Assembly: GCF_014174405.1 (NCBI RefSeq)
Contig: NZ_JACEGA010000001.1
Location: 2,757,001 to 2,821,000 of the forward strand
DNA: 64,000 nucleotides
DNA from: Variimorphobacter saccharofermentans
GTDB lineage: Bacteria; Bacillota; Clostridia; Lachnospirales; Lachnospiraceae
Direction: 5' to 3'
Shown here: positions 1-7,608 of the stretch, in pieces
Layout of the letters: the number at the start of each line of letters is the position of its first letter
Numbering within the stretch: the first letter of the stretch is position 1
Made by a program: the position numbers and the translations under genes
The notes under the pieces: model-generated
Told to the model about the DNA's origin: nothing
Databases searched by the model: none
What the model saw: the letters and a program-made list of their open reading frames with translations, nothing else

Positions 1-565
1 TATCCTCATTATCCTTTTGCGGTGATACAATGCTAAATTCAATTGGTTCTTCCAGTTTACGATCGAGTAATTGAATATCCATTATCATCTTCAGCAAGAA
101 GCCATCTTTTGAACTATAACCAACTGAGACCTTCTTAAACTTAACATCGCCATAAGGCTTAATATAATCTCCTATTAATGGCAGATTCGATAAAGCAAAT
201 TGATTAAGAATCAGGAATACTCCAAAACCGTTTTCTTTTCCATATTGAAGTTGAGTCCGTCCCAATACATTTTTATTGCCATCATCAAAATCCATAAAGA
301 CTGTATAAATTCCAGCTTTCCCTTGATATCCAAAGCCAATATCCATAATATTAATATCAGGCAGAAAGCTGACATCCAAATCCGCAATTTCAAAGCATTT
401 TCCGCTTTCAGCCATAAGCTCATGTAATCCCTGAATTTGTCCGTTATTTATATATTCTCCCAGAAAAACAATTCCTTTGTCCTGCGAATATACTCCTGCT
501 GCTTCGAATTGGAGCGAACCTAGACGAAAAATAACTGTAGCACCAACATGTAGATTCTTATCCAT
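1..565 (-). CDS. Uncharacterised protein, C-terminus cut off by window edge
   Basis: The frame is open from an ATG at 565 to the left edge with no stop, giving at least 188 residues. The start is preceded by AGGAGAGG. No signal peptide or membrane segment is visible. The sequence alternates hydrophobic and polar residues with many Gly and Asp (for example DIGFGYQGKAGIYTVFMDFD), which suggests a beta-rich fold with repeated strand-turn-strand units. It lies 72 bp downstream of another unrecognised gene on the same strand, so the two are probably co-transcribed. I do not recognise the family and infer only a soluble, beta-rich, possibly structural protein. The rest of the gene lies outside the window. 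Confidence 0.7.
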   Translation of the reverse strand, partial: MDKNLHVGATVIFRLGSLQFEAAGVYSQDKGIVFLGEYINNGQIQGLHELMAESGKCFEIADLDVSFLPDINIMDIGFGYQGKAGIYTVFMDFDDGNKNVLGRTQLQYGKENGFGVFLILNQFALSNLPLIGDYIKPYGDVKFKKVSVGYSSKDGFLLKMIMDIQLLDRKLEEPIEFSIVSPQKDNED

Positions 566-637
566 ACCTCTCCTAATCCCTTAAAAATATGAGAGGAATT
601 CTGGTTTTACAAAATCCCTCTCACACATAAGTCATAA

Positions 638-1186
638 TTAAGCCGCTAATAATTTCTGGATATCACCCATCGTCATCTTGGATAATATATTAGCCCTCTC
701 AGTATTCCATATATTAACAAATACAGAGTCTAAGGAGATGAATTGGAAGCCCAAATCAGCGTCATCTTTATTAATCGAGATACTAAAGGCATATTCTACA
801 GTTGTCAGCGGAGAATCTCCTAAGTCCTTCGTAATATATAGGAAAATCTCATTCAATTTTACACGGTAGTTGCTAAGAAATGTAGGATCCTTCTTGTCAG
901 CACTCATATAGTCCTTCATCTGATCAGTAACATCACTAGTCTTAACCGGATTGTCCGTACCACCGGACCACTGTTTCAGCTGATCATTGATACCATCACA
1001 TATTTCCTGGATAGTGAAGGATTTGTCTTCCTGACCAGGTGTCGGTAACAATATAAATTGTATCTGTTTAGCTGTCTTTTCAAACACCGCTGTAAAAGAT
1101 GTTCCAAGTAAAGTAAATGTTATACCTGCATTAATATTAACCGGTTTTACAATTGTTGAATTCCCCGTCACTAAATCATTGCCCAT
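638..1186 (-). CDS. Uncharacterised protein, partner of the left-edge gene
   Basis: This 182-residue protein starts at the ATG at 1186 (MGNDLV), which has TAAGGAGAA at good spacing; an in-frame upstream start would precede the ribosome binding site. There is no signal peptide, transmembrane segment or Cys motif. The N-terminal third (GITFTLLGTSFTAVFEKT) and the Ile/Phe-rich stretch IFLYITKDLG suggest beta strands. The end (NIWNTERANILSKMTMGDIQ) looks helical. It is the first gene of a minus-strand pair with the gene at 1-565. I do not recognise the family. The pair could encode a structural or secreted-complex component, but nothing in the sequence proves that. Confidence 0.7.
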   Translation of the reverse strand: MGNDLVTGNSTIVKPVNINAGITFTLLGTSFTAVFEKTAKQIQFILLPTPGQEDKSFTIQEICDGINDQLKQWSGGTDNPVKTSDVTDQMKDYMSADKKDPTFLSNYRVKLNEIFLYITKDLGDSPLTTVEYAFSISINKDDADLGFQFISLDSVFVNIWNTERANILSKMTMGDIQKLLAA

Positions 1187-1343
1187 AGATATTCTCCTTA
1201 TCAAATTGTTTAATAGTTGTAAATATTACCATTAATGTCATTTTTTTATCTATTTTTTACATTTTATAATATATCATCTCGTATTTCTATTGTCAATGAT
1301 TCAGTTTGGATAATGGATATTTTAACAGGAGGTATGAAGATAG

Positions 1344-1583
1344 ATGAAGAGTAAGAGAAACCTGATAATATTTATTATAGTTGCATTGGGAAGCGGTTGG
1401 TTGGGAGTTTTTGTTGACAACATTCTAACGGAACAACCGGAGGGTAATTCACTCGGCATGGGGTTATGGCTGATTCTTCCATTGATCTTTTCTGTCATTT
1501 TACGTATTATCAATCATGACTGGAAAGATGGAGGATTGAAGACACACTTTAAAAATAATAGAAAATGGTATCTGTTTACATAG
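1344..1583 (+). pseudogene. Truncated CPBP-family intramembrane protease, N-terminus only
   Basis: The 79 codons encode one N-terminal membrane helix (IIFIIVALGSGWLG), a loop with EQPEGNSLGMGLW, and a second hydrophobic segment, then WKDGGLKTHFKNNRKWYLFT and a stop. This order matches the first part of CPBP (CAAX-like) membrane proteases, which are normally about 250-300 residues. The catalytic EExxxR and HxxxN helices are missing, and the following DNA shows no continuation. GGAGG lies upstream of the ATG at 1344. It is most likely a gene remnant rather than a working protease. The assignment rests on recognising the N-terminal pattern, so it is moderately certain. Confidence 0.55.
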
Positions 1584-1794
1584 CGGACTGTTATATATAG
1601 AAGATACGTTTACGCCCTTTTATATATTTAGTGTTTTTCTAAATCTGTATTCATAAACTATATAGAATTTTTAACACCCTTTTAGCGCACGTTACTGCCC
1701 ACTATTATAATAGTAGCTTCTAAAGCTAAACACAAAAGCTTAAAGTCAGACAGTAACACCTTTGATGCATGTATCTCATAGTTATCTTCCATTG

Positions 1795-2068
1795 TTATAA
1801 TTTATAACTTACCACAACATTTTTTAATTTCTTTCCACTGCCGCAAGGACATGGATCATTTGGTAGACTTTTTTCGTAGTCTTCGTCATCGTTCCATTAA
1901 TTCCATTTTCAAAAGAAATGGATGAAATATCTGTGCTGTTGCATCCAGATCGATTTTTATACCCTTTTGACCTAACTGTTCTTGACCTTCAGCCAGCATT
2001 GCCGCTGCACGTGAACTTTTAGGAACAATCGTAGTAGTTCCCGGGTAAATTGTTGTCTGACGCATCAC
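1795..2068 (-). pseudogene. Degenerate SEC-C motif protein, C-terminal part in two frames
   Basis: One frame from about 2068 encodes residues such as PGTTTIVPKSSRAAAMLAEG and ends at a TGA near 1887. A second frame then continues with SLPNDPCPCGSGKKLKN and stops at 1795. NDPCPCGSGKK is the diagnostic core of the SEC-C zinc-binding motif. The usual final Cys-Cys or Cys-His pair is replaced by Val-Val, so even this motif is damaged. No ribosome binding site fits the apparent start, and coding-like text continues upstream of it. I read this as the tail of a decayed gene with one frameshift. The stretch 1584-1794 next to it holds nothing recognisable. Confidence 0.55.
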
Positions 2069-2120
2069 TTCATCCGGGGTATGGCTATTTTTGAAGATGC
2101 TTCTGTTAGTTTTTTAGCAA

Positions 2121-2576
2121 TTATATGTTCAGCCCTTCTGTTCTTATCTTATATGGAACTTCATTTTCCTCACACCAATTCTTTGCTTTTTTACAAAGTG
2201 CAATCAGTCTCCAAGCATAATAACTTTCTGAAATTCCCAAATAATTAATTTCATCCTTAAAATTTCGATATGGTTTACGCCCACGCAGCACATGTAAAAG
2301 CTTTTCCTGATTTCTTGGATTTGGAGTAGCATATGCAAACTCCTCCATAATCTCATATTCATGAATCTCATACTGATTCGGAAGGCGAACGTATTTGTCT
2401 GTTGTATCAATTTCTTCAGCTAAAGTTTCATCTTCTTCATCCCTATCGCTCCATGTTCCATCTGATAAGGATACGATTTCTCCAGTTTCCATATTTAAAT
2501 ATTGTTCCCAACCATCCATTGTCGCTTCCATAGCATCTGCAATAGATTCGATATTAACAGTTACTTTTTCCATCAT
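2121..2576 (-). CDS. UPF0158 family protein
   Basis: The 151-residue protein begins at the first ATG of MMEKVTV, six bases after GAGGAGAGG; the longer in-frame start has no such signal. The features fit UPF0158. There is an N-terminal segment predicting a diet of 'YLNMETGEIVSLSD', then an acidic stretch (DRDEEDETLAEE), then PNQYEIHEYEIMEEFAYA, an RGRKPYRNFKDEI segment and a C-terminal WCEENEVPYK. The function of this family is not known. It belongs to the minus-strand series of small proteins in the accessory block and looks intact. Confidence 0.75.
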   Translation of the reverse strand: MMEKVTVNIESIADAMEATMDGWEQYLNMETGEIVSLSDGTWSDRDEEDETLAEEIDTTDKYVRLPNQYEIHEYEIMEEFAYATPNPRNQEKLLHVLRGRKPYRNFKDEINYLGISESYYAWRLIALCKKAKNWCEENEVPYKIRTEGLNI

Positions 2577-2602
2577 AAACCTCTCCTCTGACGGTAAATT
2601 CA

Positions 2603-3022
2603 TTAGTAGAAATTATTAAATGCCGCGCAATCATACTGCCATTCATCCATATTCCCTTTGATTATAGTACAGAGATAATTATATTCTTCTTTCGATACGT
2701 ATCCATGTTCATACATACACTTGTAAAATTTCTTAATACTTGCTGCCGTAGTTTTTATTGTTCCTGGCGTTGACCACATACACTTATGTATGAAAAAATA
2801 GCCTAAAAACATATCAATCTTACTGCCACAACCTTCCTGCATCTCGAGAGGATCTTCTCTTAGAAGATAATCATTAATATAAAACTCTACATTATCAACA
2901 TGATTACTTATTGTTTTGTGTGTAAGACCAGTTTCCATCAAATCTCTTTCAAATATTTCAAGGTAGTTACTATTTTTTTCTTGTTGCTGCTTGCATTGCA
3001 TTTCGTATTCTTCGTAGTTCAT
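2603..3022 (-). CDS. Small helical protein resembling a recombinase N-terminal SAM-like domain
   Basis: The chosen ATG at 3022 (MNYEEYE) follows AAAGGG with seven bases between; a TTG eleven codons upstream is less likely. The 139-residue product is predominantly helical. Its central part (GLTHKTISNHVDNVEFYIND) resembles the DNA-binding N-terminal helices of tyrosine recombinases. There is no catalytic R...HxxR...Y domain, so it cannot recombine DNA by itself. It lies 29 bp after the 86-residue gene at 3052. Proteins of this type are often seen beside SEC-C and pRiA4b proteins. The role is unknown. Confidence 0.6.
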   Translation of the reverse strand: MNYEEYEMQCKQQQEKNSNYLEIFERDLMETGLTHKTISNHVDNVEFYINDYLLREDPLEMQEGCGSKIDMFLGYFFIHKCMWSTPGTIKTTAASIKKFYKCMYEHGYVSKEEYNYLCTIIKGNMDEWQYDCAAFNNFY

Positions 3023-3051
3023 TGATATACCCTTTCTTCTATCACACAAAC

Positions 3052-3312
3052 TCAATCAAATGGCAACTCTTCTACTTTCTTTTTAGGCTTTATACTTTTG
3101 TTATCTGATATAATCCCGGCTCTCCCAAATCTATCTTCATACATATCTCTAACCCATATTTTCACAGGAAGCTTCCACTGCTCATTTTTATTTGGAATAT
3201 TTTTTATTAGGCTCTTAGGATTAAGTCCCATTTCTTTTGCCATTTGAATTTCTTCATCATTAAGCATACATCTTTTCTTAGCTTCTATCCATAATTCCTT
3301 ACTATATTCCAT
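3052..3312 (-). CDS. Small conserved hypothetical protein (86 aa)
   Basis: This short soluble protein starts at an ATG preceded by AAAGGA. The middle (DEEIQMAKEMGLNPKSLIKN) looks like a helix-turn-helix-like helical pair, followed by EQWKLPVKIWVRDMYEDRFG. The C-terminal quarter is Lys-rich and probably flexible. I recall the general pattern from small Clostridia proteins but know no function. It ends 29 bp before the SAM-like protein on the same strand, so the two may be an operon. Confidence 0.6.
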   Translation of the reverse strand: MEYSKELWIEAKKRCMLNDEEIQMAKEMGLNPKSLIKNIPNKNEQWKLPVKIWVRDMYEDRFGRAGIISDNKSIKPKKKVEELPFD

Positions 3313-3404
3313 TTAACATCATATCCTTTTCCTATCATTGATTTATATTATATCAAACCCAACGTAAAGGGTAAACCACTCGTTTGTAGGCATCCAATGC
3401 ATTA

Positions 3405-5108
3405 CTATCTGTGATATAATCTGCTGAGTTCATCCATCATGGCAGGTCTGTTTCCATATGCCATCCTCCAGTGTTTTGCAATTTCATTCACCATTTCTTC
3501 TCCACTTTTGATTGACAGCATCGTTCGCAATATTGAAACCAGTTCCTTATAATGCTTTCGGTCAGCTGTGCGGCTTGCCATCTTGTTCACTTCATCAGAA
3601 TATTTTTGTAGAATTTCAGCCGGATACTCCGCCTTTAATACACTTGTATATTCTCTAAGAGCATATAGCCCGGAGGATCCTTTCACATACTCCAACAATC
3701 TGTCATATAATTTCTCTTCTTTATATAACCGTTCCACATGCGCATATTGAGGAAGACCTTCAAATATTTTCTCCCGTACATTAATCCATTCTTCTTCCAG
3801 GTATTGTGTTTTTAATTCGTGAAATATTTCGACATTTCCAGCATCATCTTTTATCATCAACTGCCATAACTGCTTTTTATAATCTTCTTCTTTACCGCAA
3901 ATATGATATACATCCTTTAGTTCTCTGCTATAATCCCGCACAAGACCTGGAAGATTAGAATCCATTTGTAAGCTTTCCTTTAATGCAGTAATCGCCTCTT
4001 CATAATCTTTTTGATTAATATGTTCATTAATATAATATTTTCTGATGGCAGAATACTTCCAGTTTTCTTTACAATATTTTTCTATATCACTCCAACTCTT
4101 ACCCATATCCTTCATGATTAAAATATGCTTTAGTGCCCACTGGGACGCATGGTAACTTCCACTCCATGAGTCAGAATCGTCTCTTTTCTCCATCACTTTC
4201 TGAGCTGAAAACTCAAGCTTAGCTTCCAGATACTTATTTTCAGTGAAGCCATCCATCAGAATCCGCTCAATATATTCCTCCATATAATCAATAATGGACC
4301 CATTCAGATGAGTTATGAACCAATCATACATTGTCTGCTTCGCTTTTTCATCTGCTTTTTCCAGAATCTCATTCCAAATAACATAACAAGAGTCTGCCAG
4401 AATTCCTGTTCCGCCATCCGAGTCATCCATGTCTACATTACCCACAGTAACAAATATGTAGCTCGTAAGCTCGAATGCCTCCATATAACAACCATCATCC
4501 AACATCATCTGAACATCTTCACATAGAAATTCCGCTATCTCACTAATAAAATCGCCAGCCTCATGATATCTGATAAAATGTTCTCTCCCCAGATACTTTT
4601 GAACGATTGAATCTACTTGCCTTTTGTACCTTTTCATATCCTCCTTAGAAATATCCGGGCTGATAAGCGTCTTAAAACGCGCATATAGCTTTTCATCATC
4701 ACGTAAAATTGCAGTTAAAAATTTTCTTATCGTATGTTCATCTGTCTCCGCAACAATAATATCTATCTCTTTATCCTTGCTATCACTGACCCGAATGTTT
4801 TCTGTGCTTTGTGATTCGTTTACCGAGTTATTATCTATCCGCTCGTTATCCTTTATATCATTTTCCCATTCAAACAGCACCGCTGCCATATGTTTGCAAT
4901 TTGATCCATTTTCCGCATATGGGCAGGAGCAATACATATCTGTAATTGCATCGTCTTGGAGAGTGATTTCCACATCATAAGCTTCCGTTCCACATACTGT
5001 TGCTGTTAGTACGTCATCCTTATACCCCAAATCTTCAATCGCCCCATTGCAAAAGTAATCATATCCCCGATCAAGTATATGCTCCATAAATAATTGCTGC
5101 CAATTCAT
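3405..5108 (-). CDS. SWIM zinc-finger protein with TPR-like helical body
   Basis: The 567-residue protein starts at MNWQQLFMEH with GGGGTAAG upstream. A complete SWIM motif, CxCx8CxH, is formed by Cys60, Cys62, Cys71 and His73 (YCSCPYAENGSNCKH), and is expected to bind zinc and nucleic acid or protein. The rest is a long series of amphipathic helices with repeated acidic and aromatic positions, resembling the TPR-like region that follows SWIM domains in other bacteria. No nuclease or helicase motif was found. It is the largest intact gene of the accessory block. Its substrate is unknown. Confidence 0.75.
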   Translation of the reverse strand: MNWQQLFMEHILDRGYDYFCNGAIEDLGYKDDVLTATVCGTEAYDVEITLQDDAITDMYCSCPYAENGSNCKHMAAVLFEWENDIKDNERIDNNSVNESQSTENIRVSDSKDKEIDIIVAETDEHTIRKFLTAILRDDEKLYARFKTLISPDISKEDMKRYKRQVDSIVQKYLGREHFIRYHEAGDFISEIAEFLCEDVQMMLDDGCYMEAFELTSYIFVTVGNVDMDDSDGGTGILADSCYVIWNEILEKADEKAKQTMYDWFITHLNGSIIDYMEEYIERILMDGFTENKYLEAKLEFSAQKVMEKRDDSDSWSGSYHASQWALKHILIMKDMGKSWSDIEKYCKENWKYSAIRKYYINEHINQKDYEEAITALKESLQMDSNLPGLVRDYSRELKDVYHICGKEEDYKKQLWQLMIKDDAGNVEIFHELKTQYLEEEWINVREKIFEGLPQYAHVERLYKEEKLYDRLLEYVKGSSGLYALREYTSVLKAEYPAEILQKYSDEVNKMASRTADRKHYKELVSILRTMLSIKSGEEMVNEIAKHWRMAYGNRPAMMDELSRLYHR

Positions 5109-5149
5109 ATGTACTTACCCCATTCTGTATAATGTTTACCTCTAATCTC

Positions 5150-5710
5150 TTACCGAACATCTTTTTTCCTATTAACAGTAACAAAGCAATCATAGCTCTT
5201 AGCATCGTATCCTGTAAGTGTAAACCTATTGTCCGAATGCAAAAAATCCATTAACTGGTCATCATCGAATGCCAGATAGCCCTCCATATATAATTCCAGA
5301 TACAGATCATAAACCATTCTTGGTTTTCTTTTTGTTCGCAAAAAATTATAACAATAATTTAAAACATCACCGCTGAGTCTCAAAACTGTAGGCCTAATAA
5401 TCCAATCTATTGCGGTTTCATCTTTTCCAATAGCAAATAGTGCATCTAACAAGCTGTATTGTATATTTTGATCATCAGCATATTTTTGATGTAATGCATA
5501 CAAAAAACTGATTGCTTTCTCATATTCCTTATTAAGCACATAAGCCTCTCCTAATTTGAATTGATCGTACTGATCATCAGGGTTATTTTCAGCTTTCCTG
5601 CGTCTGTATACTACCAGCCCCTTCCAATCCTTCTTATCAAGAAAATTGTTGTCAGCTTCCCATTCTTCAAATTTGTCATACTCGTCTTCCTTTTTCATTC
5701 CTAACCCCAT
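5150..5710 (-). CDS. TPR-like repeat protein
   Basis: The frame follows directly on the upstream gene, whose stop lies at 5713-5715. I use the ATG at 5710, though the ATG at 5698 (MKKEDEYDKF) is also possible since neither has a strong ribosome binding site. Residues around DQFKLGEAYVLNKEYEKAIS, followed by YADDQNIQYSLLDALFAIGK, show the spacing of two tetratricopeptide repeats. The end has a short charged tail. A role as adaptor or helper for neighbouring proteins is an inference from the repeats alone. Confidence 0.6.
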   Translation of the reverse strand: MGLGMKKEDEYDKFEEWEADNNFLDKKDWKGLVVYRRRKAENNPDDQYDQFKLGEAYVLNKEYEKAISFLYALHQKYADDQNIQYSLLDALFAIGKDETAIDWIIRPTVLRLSGDVLNYCYNFLRTKRKPRMVYDLYLELYMEGYLAFDDDQLMDFLHSDNRFTLTGYDAKSYDCFVTVNRKKDVR

Positions 5711-5712
5711 TA

Positions 5713-6240
5713 CTACCAACCGCAGCTATACTGTTCCGGAGCTTCGCCTTTAACCATACAGATCTGGCATTCCTCTGTATGTTCGGTCACAATATGTACT
5801 ACCGTAATTTGAAAATGCCACTCATCCCCAAAATCAAATAAATATTCGAATTGCATTCCTTCATACAGCATAAGTTCAGCTAAAACCGTGTCTGCTTGCC
5901 ATAATTCATCCTCACACTCCGGTATTAAGTACCTTCTTCGGAGAGTTCCAGAACCAATTTGAAAATAATATAAATGATCATTGTCAAAATCAACACTCTC
6001 TTGTATCAGATAATGCAAATCCTCCAGAGTAAACTGATCACCCATAATTATTTTCCTGACACAGGAACCAACTTCTATTTTAAATTCAATTGTATGAAGC
6101 CCTGTTTCCTCTCTAAATTCAAAAAAGCTCATCAACTTCTCTTCCTTGTCAACGGAATTATCTTTTACGATATTCCTTATGACCGGAAGCACCGTACTCA
6201 CATTCAGAGTGTACCAAAATTCTCTGTCCTGCTTCTTCAA
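5713..6240 (-). CDS. pRiA4b ORF-3-like (IS1096 passenger TnpR-like) protein, start unresolved
   Basis: The C-terminal half has the family hallmarks: a beta-rich core, LMLYEGMQFEYLFDFGDEWH, and ITVVHIV. The given start is a TTG at 6240 with GGAAAG nearby. However, coding-like sequence in the same frame continues upstream to 6444 (PFGRRIAAFCKQNYSPEI, then WTEETEEDKDNKF) without any ATG, GTG or TTG. A CTG at 6429 has AAGG at suitable distance. Either a rare start is used or the 5' end has been lost. The family is widespread in bacteria and of unknown function. The gene follows a clear pseudogene and may itself be decaying. Confidence 0.55.
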   Translation of the reverse strand: MKKQDREFWYTLNVSTVLPVIRNIVKDNSVDKEEKLMSFFEFREETGLHTIEFKIEVGSCVRKIIMGDQFTLEDLHYLIQESVDFDNDHLYYFQIGSGTLRRRYLIPECEDELWQADTVLAELMLYEGMQFEYLFDFGDEWHFQITVVHIVTEHTEECQICMVKGEAPEQYSCGW

Positions 6241-6440
6241 TAGTTCTTTCCAGGCATGTCCTTCAGCCGTCTGATAAAGTTCTTTAACACGAAACTTATT
6301 ATCTTTATCTTCTTCTGTTTCTTCCGTCCAGTCAATACGAATTAATTGGAATAATGCAAAAATCCGAATCTCCGGACTATAATTCTGTTTACAGAATGCT
6401 GCTATCCTTCTCCCAAATGGATCCGACAGTGTTGTTGACC

Positions 6441-7006
6441 TTATTTATTCACCGAAATATTTTGAATCATAACCATCAATTCGTCAGCAACTTGCTCTAC
6501 CGAACGATTATCTATGAAATACTTATTTCTGATTTTTTTAAAATCCTCCTTGCATATACAATATTTTCATGTATATCTTGGATATAATAATCTTTATGCT
6601 GCTCCTTATACTCATCTTCCTTATAGATATTATCATTTTCATCAAAAAAAAACAATCTTTGAAAAATATGTTCTTCTGAATCCTGTAATTCAATTGCAAT
6701 TACCTGTTCCAAATCAATAAGCGAGTTGAAATTTCTTGCATTATAAATAGGACTTACTGCAATAACCACATTATCCTCATATTCTTCGCACAAATCCTTT
6801 AAACTCTTCCCCTTAATCTTATATCTTTCATGTGGAAATGGATTGTCACTCATAAATTATTCTAAGCTCATTTGAAATCTTTTCTTTATTTCGTCATCCA
6901 AATCACAAAAAGAATATCTTAACCTTTTAGCAAATTTCTCACCTATTACAGTCTTTCCTACATATGATACACCAAAAAGCATAATTATCATTATTATTAT
7001 ACCCAT
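6441..7006 (-). pseudogene. Shikimate-kinase-like P-loop protein, broken twice
   Basis: Reading from the ATG at 7006, the frame gives a P-loop (GVSYVGKT), then a DLDDEI motif typical of shikimate kinase and related small NMP-type kinases. It stops at a TAA at 6857-6859, exactly where one base change would give GAA and continue in the same frame as MSDNPFPHERYKIKG. That frame runs until a run of seven As at 6533-6539. One extra A would shift into a frame that continues as KYFIDNRSVEQVADELMV and ends at 6441. Two independent lesions make this a pseudogene. Only the 113-codon middle part is uninterrupted. Confidence 0.7.
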
Positions 7007-7052
7007 GTCTTTCTTTTATTGTTGAACTATTCTCCTGTATTTTCTCCCCATG

Positions 7053-7400
7053 CTATCTCCAATTAAGAGCTTGACCTTGCAATGGAAGAGCAATTAAATT
7101 ACCAATACGACTAGCAACATCCTGAGAAGGATACATTCGGTCATAATAATGAAAAGATTTCAAATTAATAGAAGTGGATCCCTTGTCCAGTAAAAGAAAG
7201 CCAAAACTTCTTGCTATAGATGCCGCTATTGGTCTTTTAAAGAATATCCATACATGAGCACCTCTTCCAGAACGAGACCTTTCAACCAATGATTTGATAC
7301 CATTCTGCTCGCACTTTTTTCTTAGTGCATCTACTTCATCATGCCATTCTTCATCTGTATTAGCAAAATCTGGTTCCTTATCTTTATTTATATCATACAT
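7053..7400 (-). pseudogene. Fragment of TOTE-type primase-helicase (archaeo-eukaryotic primase domain)
   Basis: The 115 codons contain VERSRSGRGAHVWIFF, followed by GFLLLDKG and IGNLIALPLQGQAL. These match the primase domain of the large proteins of TOTE conflict systems, which are roughly 1000 residues and carry a helicase after the primase. The fragment starts inside the domain, ends after GQAL with an unrelated NWR, and no helicase follows. It is therefore an internal remnant. Its presence supports the idea that this block once held a mobile or defence element. The next 208 bp up to 7608 hold no gene I can recognise. Confidence 0.6.
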
Positions 7401-7608
7401 CCTTCATTAGATTTTACACCCTTTCGCGTACGTCGGCTTCTGACCTTTTCTACCTGTTAAATTAATAGCATTTAGCGGACAACTTCCGAGGTACGCCATC
7501 TGGTTATATGCCGTTACACTGTTTTTCAAACCCAGATTAAAAAGTAAATAATTTTAAGTAATAACACAGATACATATTCAGCAAAACCGCCAGCAAACCC
7601 GCATAAAA

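Noticed and set aside
200..427. Open frame of 75 codons on the plus strand
   Set aside because: It lies inside the left-edge minus-strand gene, has no ribosome binding site, and the minus-strand frame is open across the whole region.
6533..6539. Run of seven As considered as a programmed frameshift site
   Set aside because: The same gene has an in-frame nonsense codon upstream, so decay is the simpler explanation; not excluded entirely.
1..7400. Considered as an intact defence island
   Set aside because: The only defence-type domain is a fragment, and the other genes have no nuclease or effector motif.
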